DNA of 6,748 nucleotides from Lachnospiraceae bacterium (GTDB lineage Bacteria; Bacillota_A; Clostridia; Lachnospirales; Lachnospiraceae), in the NCBI GenBank assembly GCA_017634255.1, contig JAGBNT010000048.1, positions 1 to 6,748 on the forward strand, written 5' to 3'. This document shows positions 1 through 5,739 of the stretch, in pieces; the first letter of the stretch is position 1, and each line of letters begins with the position of its first letter. The notes below the pieces were generated by a model. It saw nothing but the letters and a program-made list of their open reading frames with translations. It ran no database searches and had not been told where the DNA came from. The position numbers and the translations under genes are program-made.

Positions 1-965
1 TCACCTTATGGGAGAATGTCTTTGGAGAGAAGTCCGATAAGGTCAACGCCGCCTATTTAAAGACCTTACCCAAGAGAGTCCGCAGACAGGTGGAATTTGT
101 AGATAAATGCCTTAATGCCTTTCAGGCGATCAACTCTGTAGTCGGACAATTTACCGGAGTATCCGAGCATGGACTCAGGCAGAGCAATGATGAAACCAAG
201 GGGTACCTGGAGGATCAGAAGAAGTATTCTCATTTGATCAAACAGCTTTCGGATATCATGAAGGGGAAGCCGGGTAAGCTTCAGGTCGTGGAATACAAGC
301 GCGGCATGGCTGTACAGGAAGGGGTCATCTATTATTCCGACTCTAAGAAAGAGGGAATGCCTAAAAACACCATTCTCGTGCCAAATGGCGTGAGCAATGC
401 TGTTATGAATGCGCTGGCAAGGCTGACCGAGAATTTAAATCTGTACAAGGATCATCTTAATGACGATGTAGATATGTCCGAGGAGCTTACGAAGGGCGGG
501 ACAGGCGTTAATGATGAGCTTGTAAAGGATGTGGAGCTGCAGGAGGGCGAGGGCTCTGCTGCCGTTATGCTTGCAGACAAGCAGACCCAATTCTATAGGG
601 ATGTGATGAAAGGCATTGGTGCCGAGGTCAACGAAAATCATTCTGTACTATATTTTATCCAGCTGGCAAAGGATGTTTCCTTAAGAAACGAAAAGATTCA
701 GAAGGTCCTGGATACGAATAAGGACCTGACTGAAGAGCAGATAGCCTCTCTCACTGACGAGCTCAATGCAAATAAGGAGCTGATCGATACTGTGATGCAG
801 AAAGAGGTCAGGGATAATATGGTAGTCCAGGCCGGTACAGTGGCCAAGTCCCTCTATTTTGAGGCTCATAAGGCTGAAGGAAGAGCCGCTGTACCTAAGG
901 CAATGGAAACCGAAAAGAAGACCATGGATGAGGTCAGAAAGAAAATGGCAGAGGCAGGTATCTGA
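1..965 (+). CDS. Hypothetical soluble protein, 3' part only (start lies before the window)
   Basis: The reading frame is open from nucleotide 3 to the TGA at 963-965, giving 320 visible residues. It begins TLWENVFGEKSDKVNAAYLK and runs on without a stop, so the GTG at 90 is only an internal valine and the true start is upstream. I do not recognise the family. The visible part is hydrophilic, rich in Lys, Glu and Asp, with no membrane segment or signal peptide, so it is probably cytoplasmic. Visible residues from about 220 to 275 look like a long amphipathic helix or coiled coil (around LAKDVSLRNEKIQKVLDTNK), and the last 25 residues are again charged and helical. The middle (about 85-135) looks more globular. 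No nucleotide-binding or catalytic motif is apparent. It lies 140 bp before an ExbB/ExbD-like operon in the same direction, which suggests a functional link, but a terminator sits between them. Confidence is high that it is a real gene and low for any function. Confidence 0.85.
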   Translation, partial: TLWENVFGEKSDKVNAAYLKTLPKRVRRQVEFVDKCLNAFQAINSVVGQFTGVSEHGLRQSNDETKGYLEDQKKYSHLIKQLSDIMKGKPGKLQVVEYKRGMAVQEGVIYYSDSKKEGMPKNTILVPNGVSNAVMNALARLTENLNLYKDHLNDDVDMSEELTKGGTGVNDELVKDVELQEGEGSAAVMLADKQTQFYRDVMKGIGAEVNENHSVLYFIQLAKDVSLRNEKIQKVLDTNKDLTEEQIASLTDELNANKELIDTVMQKEVRDNMVVQAGTVAKSLYFEAHKAEGRAAVPKAMETEKKTMDEVRKKMAEAGI

Positions 966-998
966 TGTTGAGGAATTTCTGATACCTTGGAAGGTCAG

Positions 999-1039
999 AC
1001 TCGCAGTTATTTGTTCTGTACATTTAACTGCGAGTTTTT
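999..1039 (+). terminator. Probable intrinsic terminator between the first gene and the ExbB-like operon
   Basis: An 11-bp perfect inverted repeat (ACTCGCAGTTA at 999-1009, its complement at 1025-1035) encloses a 15-nt loop. The end of the right arm merges into a TTTTT run at 1035-1039. It lies 33 nt past the stop of the first gene. The T run is short and the loop large, so termination may be partial and some read-through into the operon is possible. Confidence 0.65.
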
Positions 1040-1105
1040 GGATTAAAGCAGCTTATATATAAGGAACAGCAGGAGATCAAATCAGAGGAAAAGGAGAATT
1101 TTGTA

Positions 1106-1654
1106 ATGGCGGGAGTTTTACAGGTAGTAAAGGACAGTATCAATCTGGTCATTCTGTTATTCGGAATAGTGCTGACAGCTTTGCTCTTCTATAATGGATC
1201 AAAGCTGTCGTCCCACAAGAGCCGGATAGACGAGGCCGTTAGCAGGAAAAATAAAAAATGGGCGGTGAATCCGGTGGACGGCACGGTCATGGATGAGGAT
1301 GACGTGGATGCCGCGATCACACCCGATACCATAAGAAAATACGAAAGGGATTTTAATAAGGACTGCGCACTGCACAACGTGTTTTCCCAGCTTATACCGA
1401 TCTTTCCCCTTATGGGTATCTTAGGGACGGTAGCGGGTCTTATGCTGGAAGTAAATTCCCAGGATATTAACGGAATGATGGCGTCAATGGATACGGCACT
1501 ATCCTCCACGTTTTTCGGTCTGATATTCGCTATACTTTTAAAGTTTGTGGACGCCATATTTCCCTCGAGGATAATCGAGGACGTGGATGTAATGCTCGAG
1601 GATTACAGCAAAAAGCTGGATCTGGCGGAAATGATACAGAAGCTACGGGCTTAA
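1106..1654 (+). CDS. ExbB/TolQ/MotA-family proton-channel subunit (small, three TM segments)
   Basis: Likely the stator or channel subunit of an ion-driven motor in the cytoplasmic membrane, working with the ExbD-like protein encoded next. The 182-residue protein has a TM helix at about 11-29, a charged cytoplasmic stretch at 30-90, and a TM hairpin at about 93-115 and 132-153. This is the family's three-TM plan. The signature PLMGILGTVAGL (101-112) matches the ExbB/TolQ 'GLxGTVxG' motif. ALSSTFFGLI (131-140) aligns with ExbB ALLATAIGLV, so T108 and T135 correspond to the two pore threonines of E. coli ExbB (T148 and T181). It is shorter than ExbB (about 240 residues), mainly in the cytoplasmic parts, and lacks the long tail of ZorA. 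The ATG follows AAGGAG at 1091-1096 with a 9-nt gap. The next gene starts 13 nt after its stop. No convincing promoter was found just upstream, only an AT-rich TATATA near 1054-1061. The family call is firm, the cargo or role unknown. Confidence 0.88.
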   Translation: MAGVLQVVKDSINLVILLFGIVLTALLFYNGSKLSSHKSRIDEAVSRKNKKWAVNPVDGTVMDEDDVDAAITPDTIRKYERDFNKDCALHNVFSQLIPIFPLMGILGTVAGLMLEVNSQDINGMMASMDTALSSTFFGLIFAILLKFVDAIFPSRIIEDVDVMLEDYSKKLDLAEMIQKLRA

Positions 1655-1667
1655 GCGAGGGTAAGAG

Positions 1668-2216
1668 ATGCGAAGAAGGCGTAGAAATGGAAACGGTGTA
1701 AATATCGATCTTACATCGCTTCTTGATGTGGTATTTATTCTTTTGCTTGTGGTTATATGCAGTTACATTAATGAGAAGCAGGAGAATGACAGGGATGCGG
1801 CGCTCGCACAGGAAGAGATGGCAGCGGCGGTGACGGAGGCCGAGGCCAATTCAAGAGCATATGAAGATATGCTAAAGACCCAGAGCGAGCTGCAAAAGTA
1901 CGTATGGGCGGCGTCCATCGTGGTGCCCTTCGAGCCCGATGAAATAACCCTGCGGCACATTAAGGTGCTCTCGGAGGATGAGGAGATCGTAACCATCGAC
2001 CTCGTCGGAAACGATGTGGCGGAGGCTGTAGAGGAATTTAAGACCACCCTTAAGTCTTATATCGACGCTCACCCGGACCGACCGGTCATTCTGTCGCTCA
2101 ATGAAAATAATGACAAGATCCTCTACCGGGATGAGAGGGCGATAGAAGAAATCTTGAATGAATTGATGAAGTCCTACAACAACGTATATGTAAAAGGTAG
2201 CATAAGCGAGGAGTAA
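1668..2216 (+). CDS. ExbD/TolR-like motor protein with a coiled-coil spacer
   Basis: Partner of the preceding channel protein. The 182 residues begin with a very basic cytoplasmic tail (RRRRR at 2-6), then a single TM helix (about 15-33) containing DLTSLLDVVFILL. This matches the ExbD/TolR 'xxTPxIDVxxxLL' motif, and D20 takes the place of the proton-carrying Asp. Residues 36-78 are Ala/Glu-rich with coiled-coil character, longer than the usual short ExbD linker. From about 105 to 177 comes an outward-facing domain with the ExbD/TolR pattern (VTIDLVGNDV, then PVILSLNENNDKILYRD, then AIEEILNELMKSYNNVYVK). Usual family members have about 130-145 residues, so the extra length is the spacer. There is no OmpA-type peptidoglycan-binding motif, which argues against MotB or ZorB. 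GAGGG at 1657-1661 precedes the ATG by 6 nt. Close spacing to the channel gene supports one operon and a joint complex. Confidence 0.87.
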   Translation: MRRRRRNGNGVNIDLTSLLDVVFILLLVVICSYINEKQENDRDAALAQEEMAAAVTEAEANSRAYEDMLKTQSELQKYVWAASIVVPFEPDEITLRHIKVLSEDEEIVTIDLVGNDVAEAVEEFKTTLKSYIDAHPDRPVILSLNENNDKILYRDERAIEEILNELMKSYNNVYVKGSISEE

Positions 2217-2233
2217 AATTAATAGCAATTATA

Positions 2234-2797
2234 ATGATAATCGCCGGAGCCGCCGCGGTAATATACGGACTGATCGGCCTGATAAGAATAGCGCTGCTGC
2301 CCCTCATTCGAGCCCATCAGGTGGTCTTCAACAGAAATGACGACTATCTTTTTTATGAAAACGCCCAGGGACGGAGGGTCTTAAAGAGCCAGAAAAAGTT
2401 TCTCCTGAACATTTACCTTACACTGGTGATCGTCGGAAGCCTCGTGGCAATAACCGGCTTTTATGCGGGCTTTACCGACCACGGTCAGGATTTCTGGCTG
2501 TATAAAAGGCTCTTTCCCGCTAAAGAGGAGCCCCGCAACGACATAATAAACGAGGAGGGACAGTATATCTCGAAGGAGGGCAAGGAGTACAACTATTACA
2601 TCCTGATAAGGGGCTCTGAGATATATTTTAAGGACGAGCTGTGCGAGGATCACGCGGCCCTGGAAGAGAGGCTCAAGGACTTTGACAGGATGAATACCGT
2701 CGTCGTATATGATGATTTTGCGGTTTCCTCCGAGTATCATTCCGTGATCAAATTATTGGAAAATTTAGGAATACATTACATAGAGGAAGGCAACTGA
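2234..2797 (+). CDS. Two-TM membrane protein with an ExbD-like outward domain
   Basis: Not a family I can name. The 187 residues have TM helices at about 2-24 and 56-78. The loop between them is basic (RAHQ, GRRVLKSQKK) and so probably cytoplasmic, placing the C-terminal domain outside. After a charged linker (95-118), residues 120-184 read YYILIRGSEIYF, a helical region, TVVVYDDFAVSSEYHSVIKL, then LGIHYIEE. This beta-alpha-beta-like order recalls ExbD/TolR periplasmic domains and closely resembles the end of the next protein (shared IRG, DDFA, Y..V...L..L). It lacks a helix with the ExbD-type Asp. An accessory subunit of the neighbouring motor is inferred. The ATG is 17 nt after the previous stop. 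The only good Shine-Dalgarno (GAGGAG, 2208-2213) is 20 nt away, so translation may depend on coupling or a rarer start upstream. Its TGA overlaps the next ATG by one base. Confidence 0.8.
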   Translation: MIIAGAAAVIYGLIGLIRIALLPLIRAHQVVFNRNDDYLFYENAQGRRVLKSQKKFLLNIYLTLVIVGSLVAITGFYAGFTDHGQDFWLYKRLFPAKEEPRNDIINEEGQYISKEGKEYNYYILIRGSEIYFKDELCEDHAALEERLKDFDRMNTVVVYDDFAVSSEYHSVIKLLENLGIHYIEEGN

Positions 2798-3297
2798 TGA
2801 AGAGAAAGGTCACTCTGCTTCTTTTTATGCTGACAGCTTTTGCGTTGCTTACCGGCTGGGGAAAGAAAGAGGTCAGATTATTGGACAGCAGCAAGCTCAT
2901 AGACTTAAGCAAGGCTATAGAGCTGGCAAAGCCCGGAGGGTCGGCTGGAGATTCTGAGGAGCCCTCCGAGTCAGAGGAGTCCGGTGAAGAGGGGAAGGTC
3001 TCAGGGAACAGTTCCCAGGAGCTGCAGGAAAGCCTGTCTCCGGCTTATCAAAGGATAGTCATAAGGATCAGGGGAGAGCAGATCTTCTATACCCATGGAA
3101 GATACAGTCAGGACGATATATCTGCCGCCGGACTGGAAAGCGCTCTCCGGTCGGACTATGTCCCCGGCAGGGAGGTCATACTTATGGATGATTTCGCCGA
3201 AGCCCACGTATATAAGGAAGTGTGCGGGGTTTTAGATGAGTTGAAAAGCAGTATCGGTCTGGCTTATAAGGAAGACATGGCTGCGGGAGGTGAGTAG
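2797..3297 (+). CDS. Exported protein with acidic linker and ExbD-like C-terminal domain; lipobox Cys replaced by Trp
   Basis: The 166 residues start with a signal-peptide-like segment (MKRK, then a hydrophobic run to about residue 18). It ends LLTGW where a lipoprotein would have LLTGC, so W21 stands where the lipid-bearing Cys is expected. The protein may be cleaved by signal peptidase I or stay anchored by this helix. Residues 47-80 are a low-complexity Ser/Glu/Gly linker. Residues 84-157 contain YQRIVIRIRGEQIFY, then VILMDDFAEAHVYKEVCGVL and IGLAYKED, paralleling the end of the preceding protein. That suggests gene duplication or a shared ExbD-like fold. The start is well defined: GAGGAAGG (2783-2790) lies 6 nt upstream, and the ATG overlaps the previous TGA by one base (TGATG), typical of translational coupling. 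Likely site is the outer face of the membrane. Function unknown, but it probably belongs to the same complex as the motor proteins. Confidence 0.8.
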   Translation: MKRKVTLLLFMLTAFALLTGWGKKEVRLLDSSKLIDLSKAIELAKPGGSAGDSEEPSESEESGEEGKVSGNSSQELQESLSPAYQRIVIRIRGEQIFYTHGRYSQDDISAAGLESALRSDYVPGREVILMDDFAEAHVYKEVCGVLDELKSSIGLAYKEDMAAGGE

Positions 3298-3300
3298 GCT

Positions 3301-4287
3301 ATGAGGAGTAAAAAGATCATTTCACTGCTGCTTTTATTACCCGCGGTGCTGCTTTGCGGCTTCTTCTTTGACAAGCCCACTGTGCTGGTGGATACGGACA
3401 GCAAACAGGTTTACGAATATGTCCCTGCAGATGACGTCCTGTCTGATTTTGCCGGGAATGTTGAAGAGGCAAAGCGTAAATATACCTACGGCTATTATTA
3501 TATTTCAGGGAAGGTGAGGAGTGTCTCCAAAACCGGAGATACGCTTTTGATACAAGGGGCGTCGGCTGCGGACGATCATATCGTATGCTCCTGCCCGAAG
3601 GAGCTTACCTCTCAGGCTCTGACATTTAGTGCAGGTGACGGGATAGGGGTCTTCGGGAGGATATCCGACAATCTTTTTGACAGGGACATCCATCTGGTGG
3701 CTGAGAAGCTGGTCTCCGCCCCGGGTGGGGTAAAAAGCGGAACTTATTATCTTTCAGATGGAACCCGCATTGATAAGGGAAGCATGGCTAAAAGAACCCT
3801 GGCGGATGATAGGGCGGAATTTTTGATCCCCGCTTCCTGGAAGGGGGTGGAGCATTCCATAGTTAAGGAGGGGCTTGGAACCATCGACGGCTATCAGTAT
3901 GTCTTAAATAAGCTGCCCGGAAGCCGCGACAACACTCCTGAGTCTTTGTTTATATGCTATTTCGACAATGCTTCAAGACTTGAGATAGCCGATGATAAAA
4001 AAGAGACAAACCTTATCGAAAAGGCGATTATCAACAATATTTCAGGCGAGGGAAAGGCTGATTCTTTTAGAACGCGCAAAAATGAAAAAACATATTACGG
4101 AGCCACCTATGATTATTTTGTAGGCTCCTATACCGACGCCCTGTCAGCAGGCAGCAACGGCTATCACGCGGAATATATCTTCCACAGGGATGGCGAGGAT
4201 GGACTCGTAATGTATCTTTATATTTATAAAAATGCAGGGCATCTTTCGGATGTGATGTTCGTGACCCGGTTTCTAGCACTGAAGTAA
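3301..4287 (+). CDS. Exported protein with OB-fold-like domain
   Basis: Last gene of the operon, 328 residues. A signal peptide (MRSKK then a Leu-rich run) ends AVLLCGFFF. C19 could be lipidated, but Leu at the -1 position is unusual for a lipobox, so lipoprotein status is uncertain. Residues about 44-138 (DDVLSDFAGNVEEAKRKYTYGYYYISGKVRSV, then LLIQG, IVCSC, AGDGIGVFGRI, IHLVAEKL) follow the pattern of the 'tRNA_anti-like' OB-fold domains common in exported Firmicutes proteins. In those, a short helix precedes a beta barrel containing 'GxV' and 'GDxVxVxGxI' strands. Residues 165-328 form a second, unrecognised domain with alternating strands (AEFLIPASWKGVE, YVLNKLPG, LFICYFDN, EYIFHRDGEDGLVMYLYIYK). 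A strong GGAGGTGA site (3286-3293) sits 7 nt before the ATG, and the gap to the previous stop is only 3 nt. Possibly a substrate-binding or sensing component of the motor system; this is inference. Confidence 0.8.
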   Translation: MRSKKIISLLLLLPAVLLCGFFFDKPTVLVDTDSKQVYEYVPADDVLSDFAGNVEEAKRKYTYGYYYISGKVRSVSKTGDTLLIQGASAADDHIVCSCPKELTSQALTFSAGDGIGVFGRISDNLFDRDIHLVAEKLVSAPGGVKSGTYYLSDGTRIDKGSMAKRTLADDRAEFLIPASWKGVEHSIVKEGLGTIDGYQYVLNKLPGSRDNTPESLFICYFDNASRLEIADDKKETNLIEKAIINNISGEGKADSFRTRKNEKTYYGATYDYFVGSYTDALSAGSNGYHAEYIFHRDGEDGLVMYLYIYKNAGHLSDVMFVTRFLALK

Positions 4288-4291
4288 AGGC

Positions 4292-4344
4292 TTTCAGGTT
4301 TTGTAACTGGGCACCCTGGACGTTTGCAGCGCTTAAACCTGAAA
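4292..4344. terminator. Inverted repeat between convergent genes, possible weak bidirectional terminator
   Basis: TTTCAGGTTT at 4292-4301 is perfectly complementary to AAACCTGAAA at 4335-4344, with a 33-nt loop. It starts 4 nt after the stop of the OB-fold gene and ends 10 nt before the stop of the converging regulator gene. Position fits a shared terminator, but neither side has a clear T run and the loop is long, so this call is tentative. Confidence 0.4.
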
Positions 4345-4354
4345 CTGAACCGCT

Positions 4355-5587
4355 CTACAGCTGATGCCGGTATTGTCTGGGGGTGAGGCCCTCGTGCTCC
4401 TTGAATACCTTGGAAAAATAGCTCTGGCTCTCAAAGCCCAGCTCAAGAGCGATCTCGGACAGCGCAAGGTTTGAATCCTTTAAGAGCAGCTTTGCATTTT
4501 CTATCCTTATATTGGAAAGATAGGTGCTGAAATTGGTGCCGGTCTCCTTTTTGAAAAGATTGGAAAAATAAGAGGGATTTAGGGACACGTGCCTTGCGAC
4601 CAGGGATAAGGTAAGCTCCTGATTGTAATATTTATTCATGTATGCCACTGCCTTGCGTATGAGCTCGCTGCCGCCCACTCTTTGGGAAAAGGTCAGGTTG
4701 GTAAAGAGCTCCAATGTCTCCATCAAAAGATAGGACAGCTCGGTAAGGTCCTTTGCATTGGAGGAATCGCGCATATATTTGTCTGTCATTTCATAGACGG
4801 TCTCTTCATTGACACCCGCATCGTACATCGTGTGGGAGAGCGTGGAGATCAGCTCAAGGCATCTGACCTTGATGATATCCAGATTGTTTCCCGAAGTAAA
4901 ATATATCTTTCCAAGCATGTCGTTAAGATAGCCCCTTGCACCCTCCAGATCTCCGGAGAGCATGAAGTTTGCCAGCCGCTTTTCATCCGCATAGTAGGAG
5001 GAGGTGTTGATCGGCTCCTCTTTTGCAAGCTTTATAAATTCGCCTATGTGAGCCTGCTGCATGGTTTTTTTCTGAGCCTCCATACGCCGTTCGGTCTCCC
5101 CTGCCATGAGGTTTGTAACCAGCAAAAACAGGAGCTTGCTCAAATGCCTTGCCTGAAAGGGCTCGATCAGTGGAATGGAGGATAAGGAGGTGTAGAGCTT
5201 TCTGCGGTACTCCAAAGAGATATTGAATTTGCGCATGACATCCTCTACGTTTTCCATATCAGGAAACTCCAGGGCTATGGGACCTGCAAGGACGCTTCCC
5301 TGAAAGGCCTTGTCCTTAAAGACGGAGACCACGAAATGGGTAAGACCGGCGGGACATAAGTAGATATAGGCATCCCCGAGAGAGCGCGCCTGCTCGCAGG
5401 AATCGGCGTGGCTTTTGTCGCAGGGACAGTACCTGCCGGAGCCATCCTGAAAGCGCTCGCAGTATTCGAAGGTCGGTCCATACCAGGCTATGGTATTGTT
5501 GTTTTCGTCCAAAAGCCGCACGGTCACATTGGTGGCGTTGGCGTAGGTCTGTAGGTTTAACTGCAGTTTTTCTATTAACTCACTCAT
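4355..5587 (-). CDS. AraC-family transcriptional regulator with PocR sensor domain
   Basis: A DNA-binding regulator of 410 residues from the ATG at 5587. The N-terminal domain (about 3-110) matches the PocR ligand-binding domain, with its cysteine pattern YCERF (C43), YCPCDKSHADSC (C54, C56, C64) and YIYLCPAGL (C78), then QGSVLAGPI. A helical linker follows (about 111-305). The last 100 residues form the two helix-turn-helix units of AraC proteins: LTLSLVARHVSLNPSYFSNLFKKETG and LALSEIALELGFESQSYFSKVFKEHEGLTPRQYR. The family binds small ligands or metals through PocR and usually activates nearby genes. The frame stays open to a GTG at 5638, but I prefer the ATG because a promoter-like sequence lies just before it and the extra 17 residues (GPKRLKILCFFATIRL region) do not belong to the domain. 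No Shine-Dalgarno is visible at the ATG. It is divergent from ppdK, a plausible target, and converges on the ExbB/ExbD-like operon. Confidence 0.93.
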   Translation of the reverse strand: MSELIEKLQLNLQTYANATNVTVRLLDENNNTIAWYGPTFEYCERFQDGSGRYCPCDKSHADSCEQARSLGDAYIYLCPAGLTHFVVSVFKDKAFQGSVLAGPIALEFPDMENVEDVMRKFNISLEYRRKLYTSLSSIPLIEPFQARHLSKLLFLLVTNLMAGETERRMEAQKKTMQQAHIGEFIKLAKEEPINTSSYYADEKRLANFMLSGDLEGARGYLNDMLGKIYFTSGNNLDIIKVRCLELISTLSHTMYDAGVNEETVYEMTDKYMRDSSNAKDLTELSYLLMETLELFTNLTFSQRVGGSELIRKAVAYMNKYYNQELTLSLVARHVSLNPSYFSNLFKKETGTNFSTYLSNIRIENAKLLLKDSNLALSEIALELGFESQSYFSKVFKEHEGLTPRQYRHQL

Positions 5588-5594
5588 AAGTCTG

Positions 5595-5623
5595 ATGGTA
5601 GCAAAAAAACACAGGATTTTCAA
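5595..5623 (-). promoter_or_regulatory. Predicted promoter of the AraC-family regulator
   Basis: Read on the - strand, TTGAAA (5623-5618) and TACCAT (5600-5595) are separated by exactly 17 bp, and a TGC directly before the -10 box makes it an extended -10. The expected transcription start, about 7 nt further on, falls at or next to the ATG at 5587. This fits the lack of a ribosome site there and suggests a leaderless or nearly leaderless transcript. The -10 box matches the consensus at only four of six bases. Confidence 0.5.
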
Positions 5624-5644
5624 TCGTTTAGGTCCCACTCTTCC

Positions 5645-5673
5645 TTGACAATATATGCGCTCAAATATAAAAT
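5645..5673 (+). promoter_or_regulatory. Predicted sigma-A-type promoter of ppdK
   Basis: A consensus -35 box TTGACA (5645-5650) is followed after 17 bp by TAAAAT (5668-5673), five of six bases of the -10 consensus. Transcription would start near 5680, giving a leader of about 60 nt before the ppdK ATG. A perfect TATAAT at 5673-5678 overlaps it but is 22 bp from the -35 box, too far for normal use. Confidence 0.7.
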
Positions 5674-5686
5674 ATAATAGCTTTGT

Positions 5687-5718
5687 TGAAGCATATCAGA
5701 GTACTGAAGATCAAGTAC
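5687..5718 (+). repeat. Imperfect tandem direct repeat in the ppdK leader
   Basis: Two adjacent copies share the blocks TGAAG, ATCA and AGTAC in the same order: 5687-5704 (18 nt, with CAT and G inserted) and 5705-5718 (14 nt). They lie downstream of the predicted transcription start and 10 nt before the ribosome site. It could be a regulator-binding site, since AraC proteins often bind direct repeats, or a chance or slipped duplication. Confidence 0.45.
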
Positions 5719-5739
5719 GAAAATTTTGGAGGAAAACGA

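Noticed and set aside
90..92. GTG as start of the first gene
   Set aside because: The frame is open to the window edge with plausible protein sequence and no ribosome site before the GTG, so it is an internal codon.
1106..2216. Zorya anti-phage system (ZorA/ZorB)
   Set aside because: The channel protein lacks the long ZorA tail, the partner lacks the OmpA-like peptidoglycan-binding domain of ZorB, and no ZorC, ZorD or ZorE-like gene is in the window. The pair is closer to ExbB/ExbD.
1106..2216. Flagellar MotA/MotB stator
   Set aside because: The second protein ends in an ExbD/TolR-type domain rather than an OmpA domain, and no flagellar or chemotaxis gene adjoins.
4682..5185. 167-codon + strand reading frame inside the AraC-family gene
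   Set aside because: It is antisense to a clear AraC/PocR protein and has no recognisable motif, so it is a shadow frame.
5673..5678. Perfect TATAAT as the -10 box of ppdK
   Set aside because: It is 22 bp from the TTGACA box and has no extended -10. TAAAAT at 5668-5673 has the correct 17-bp spacing.
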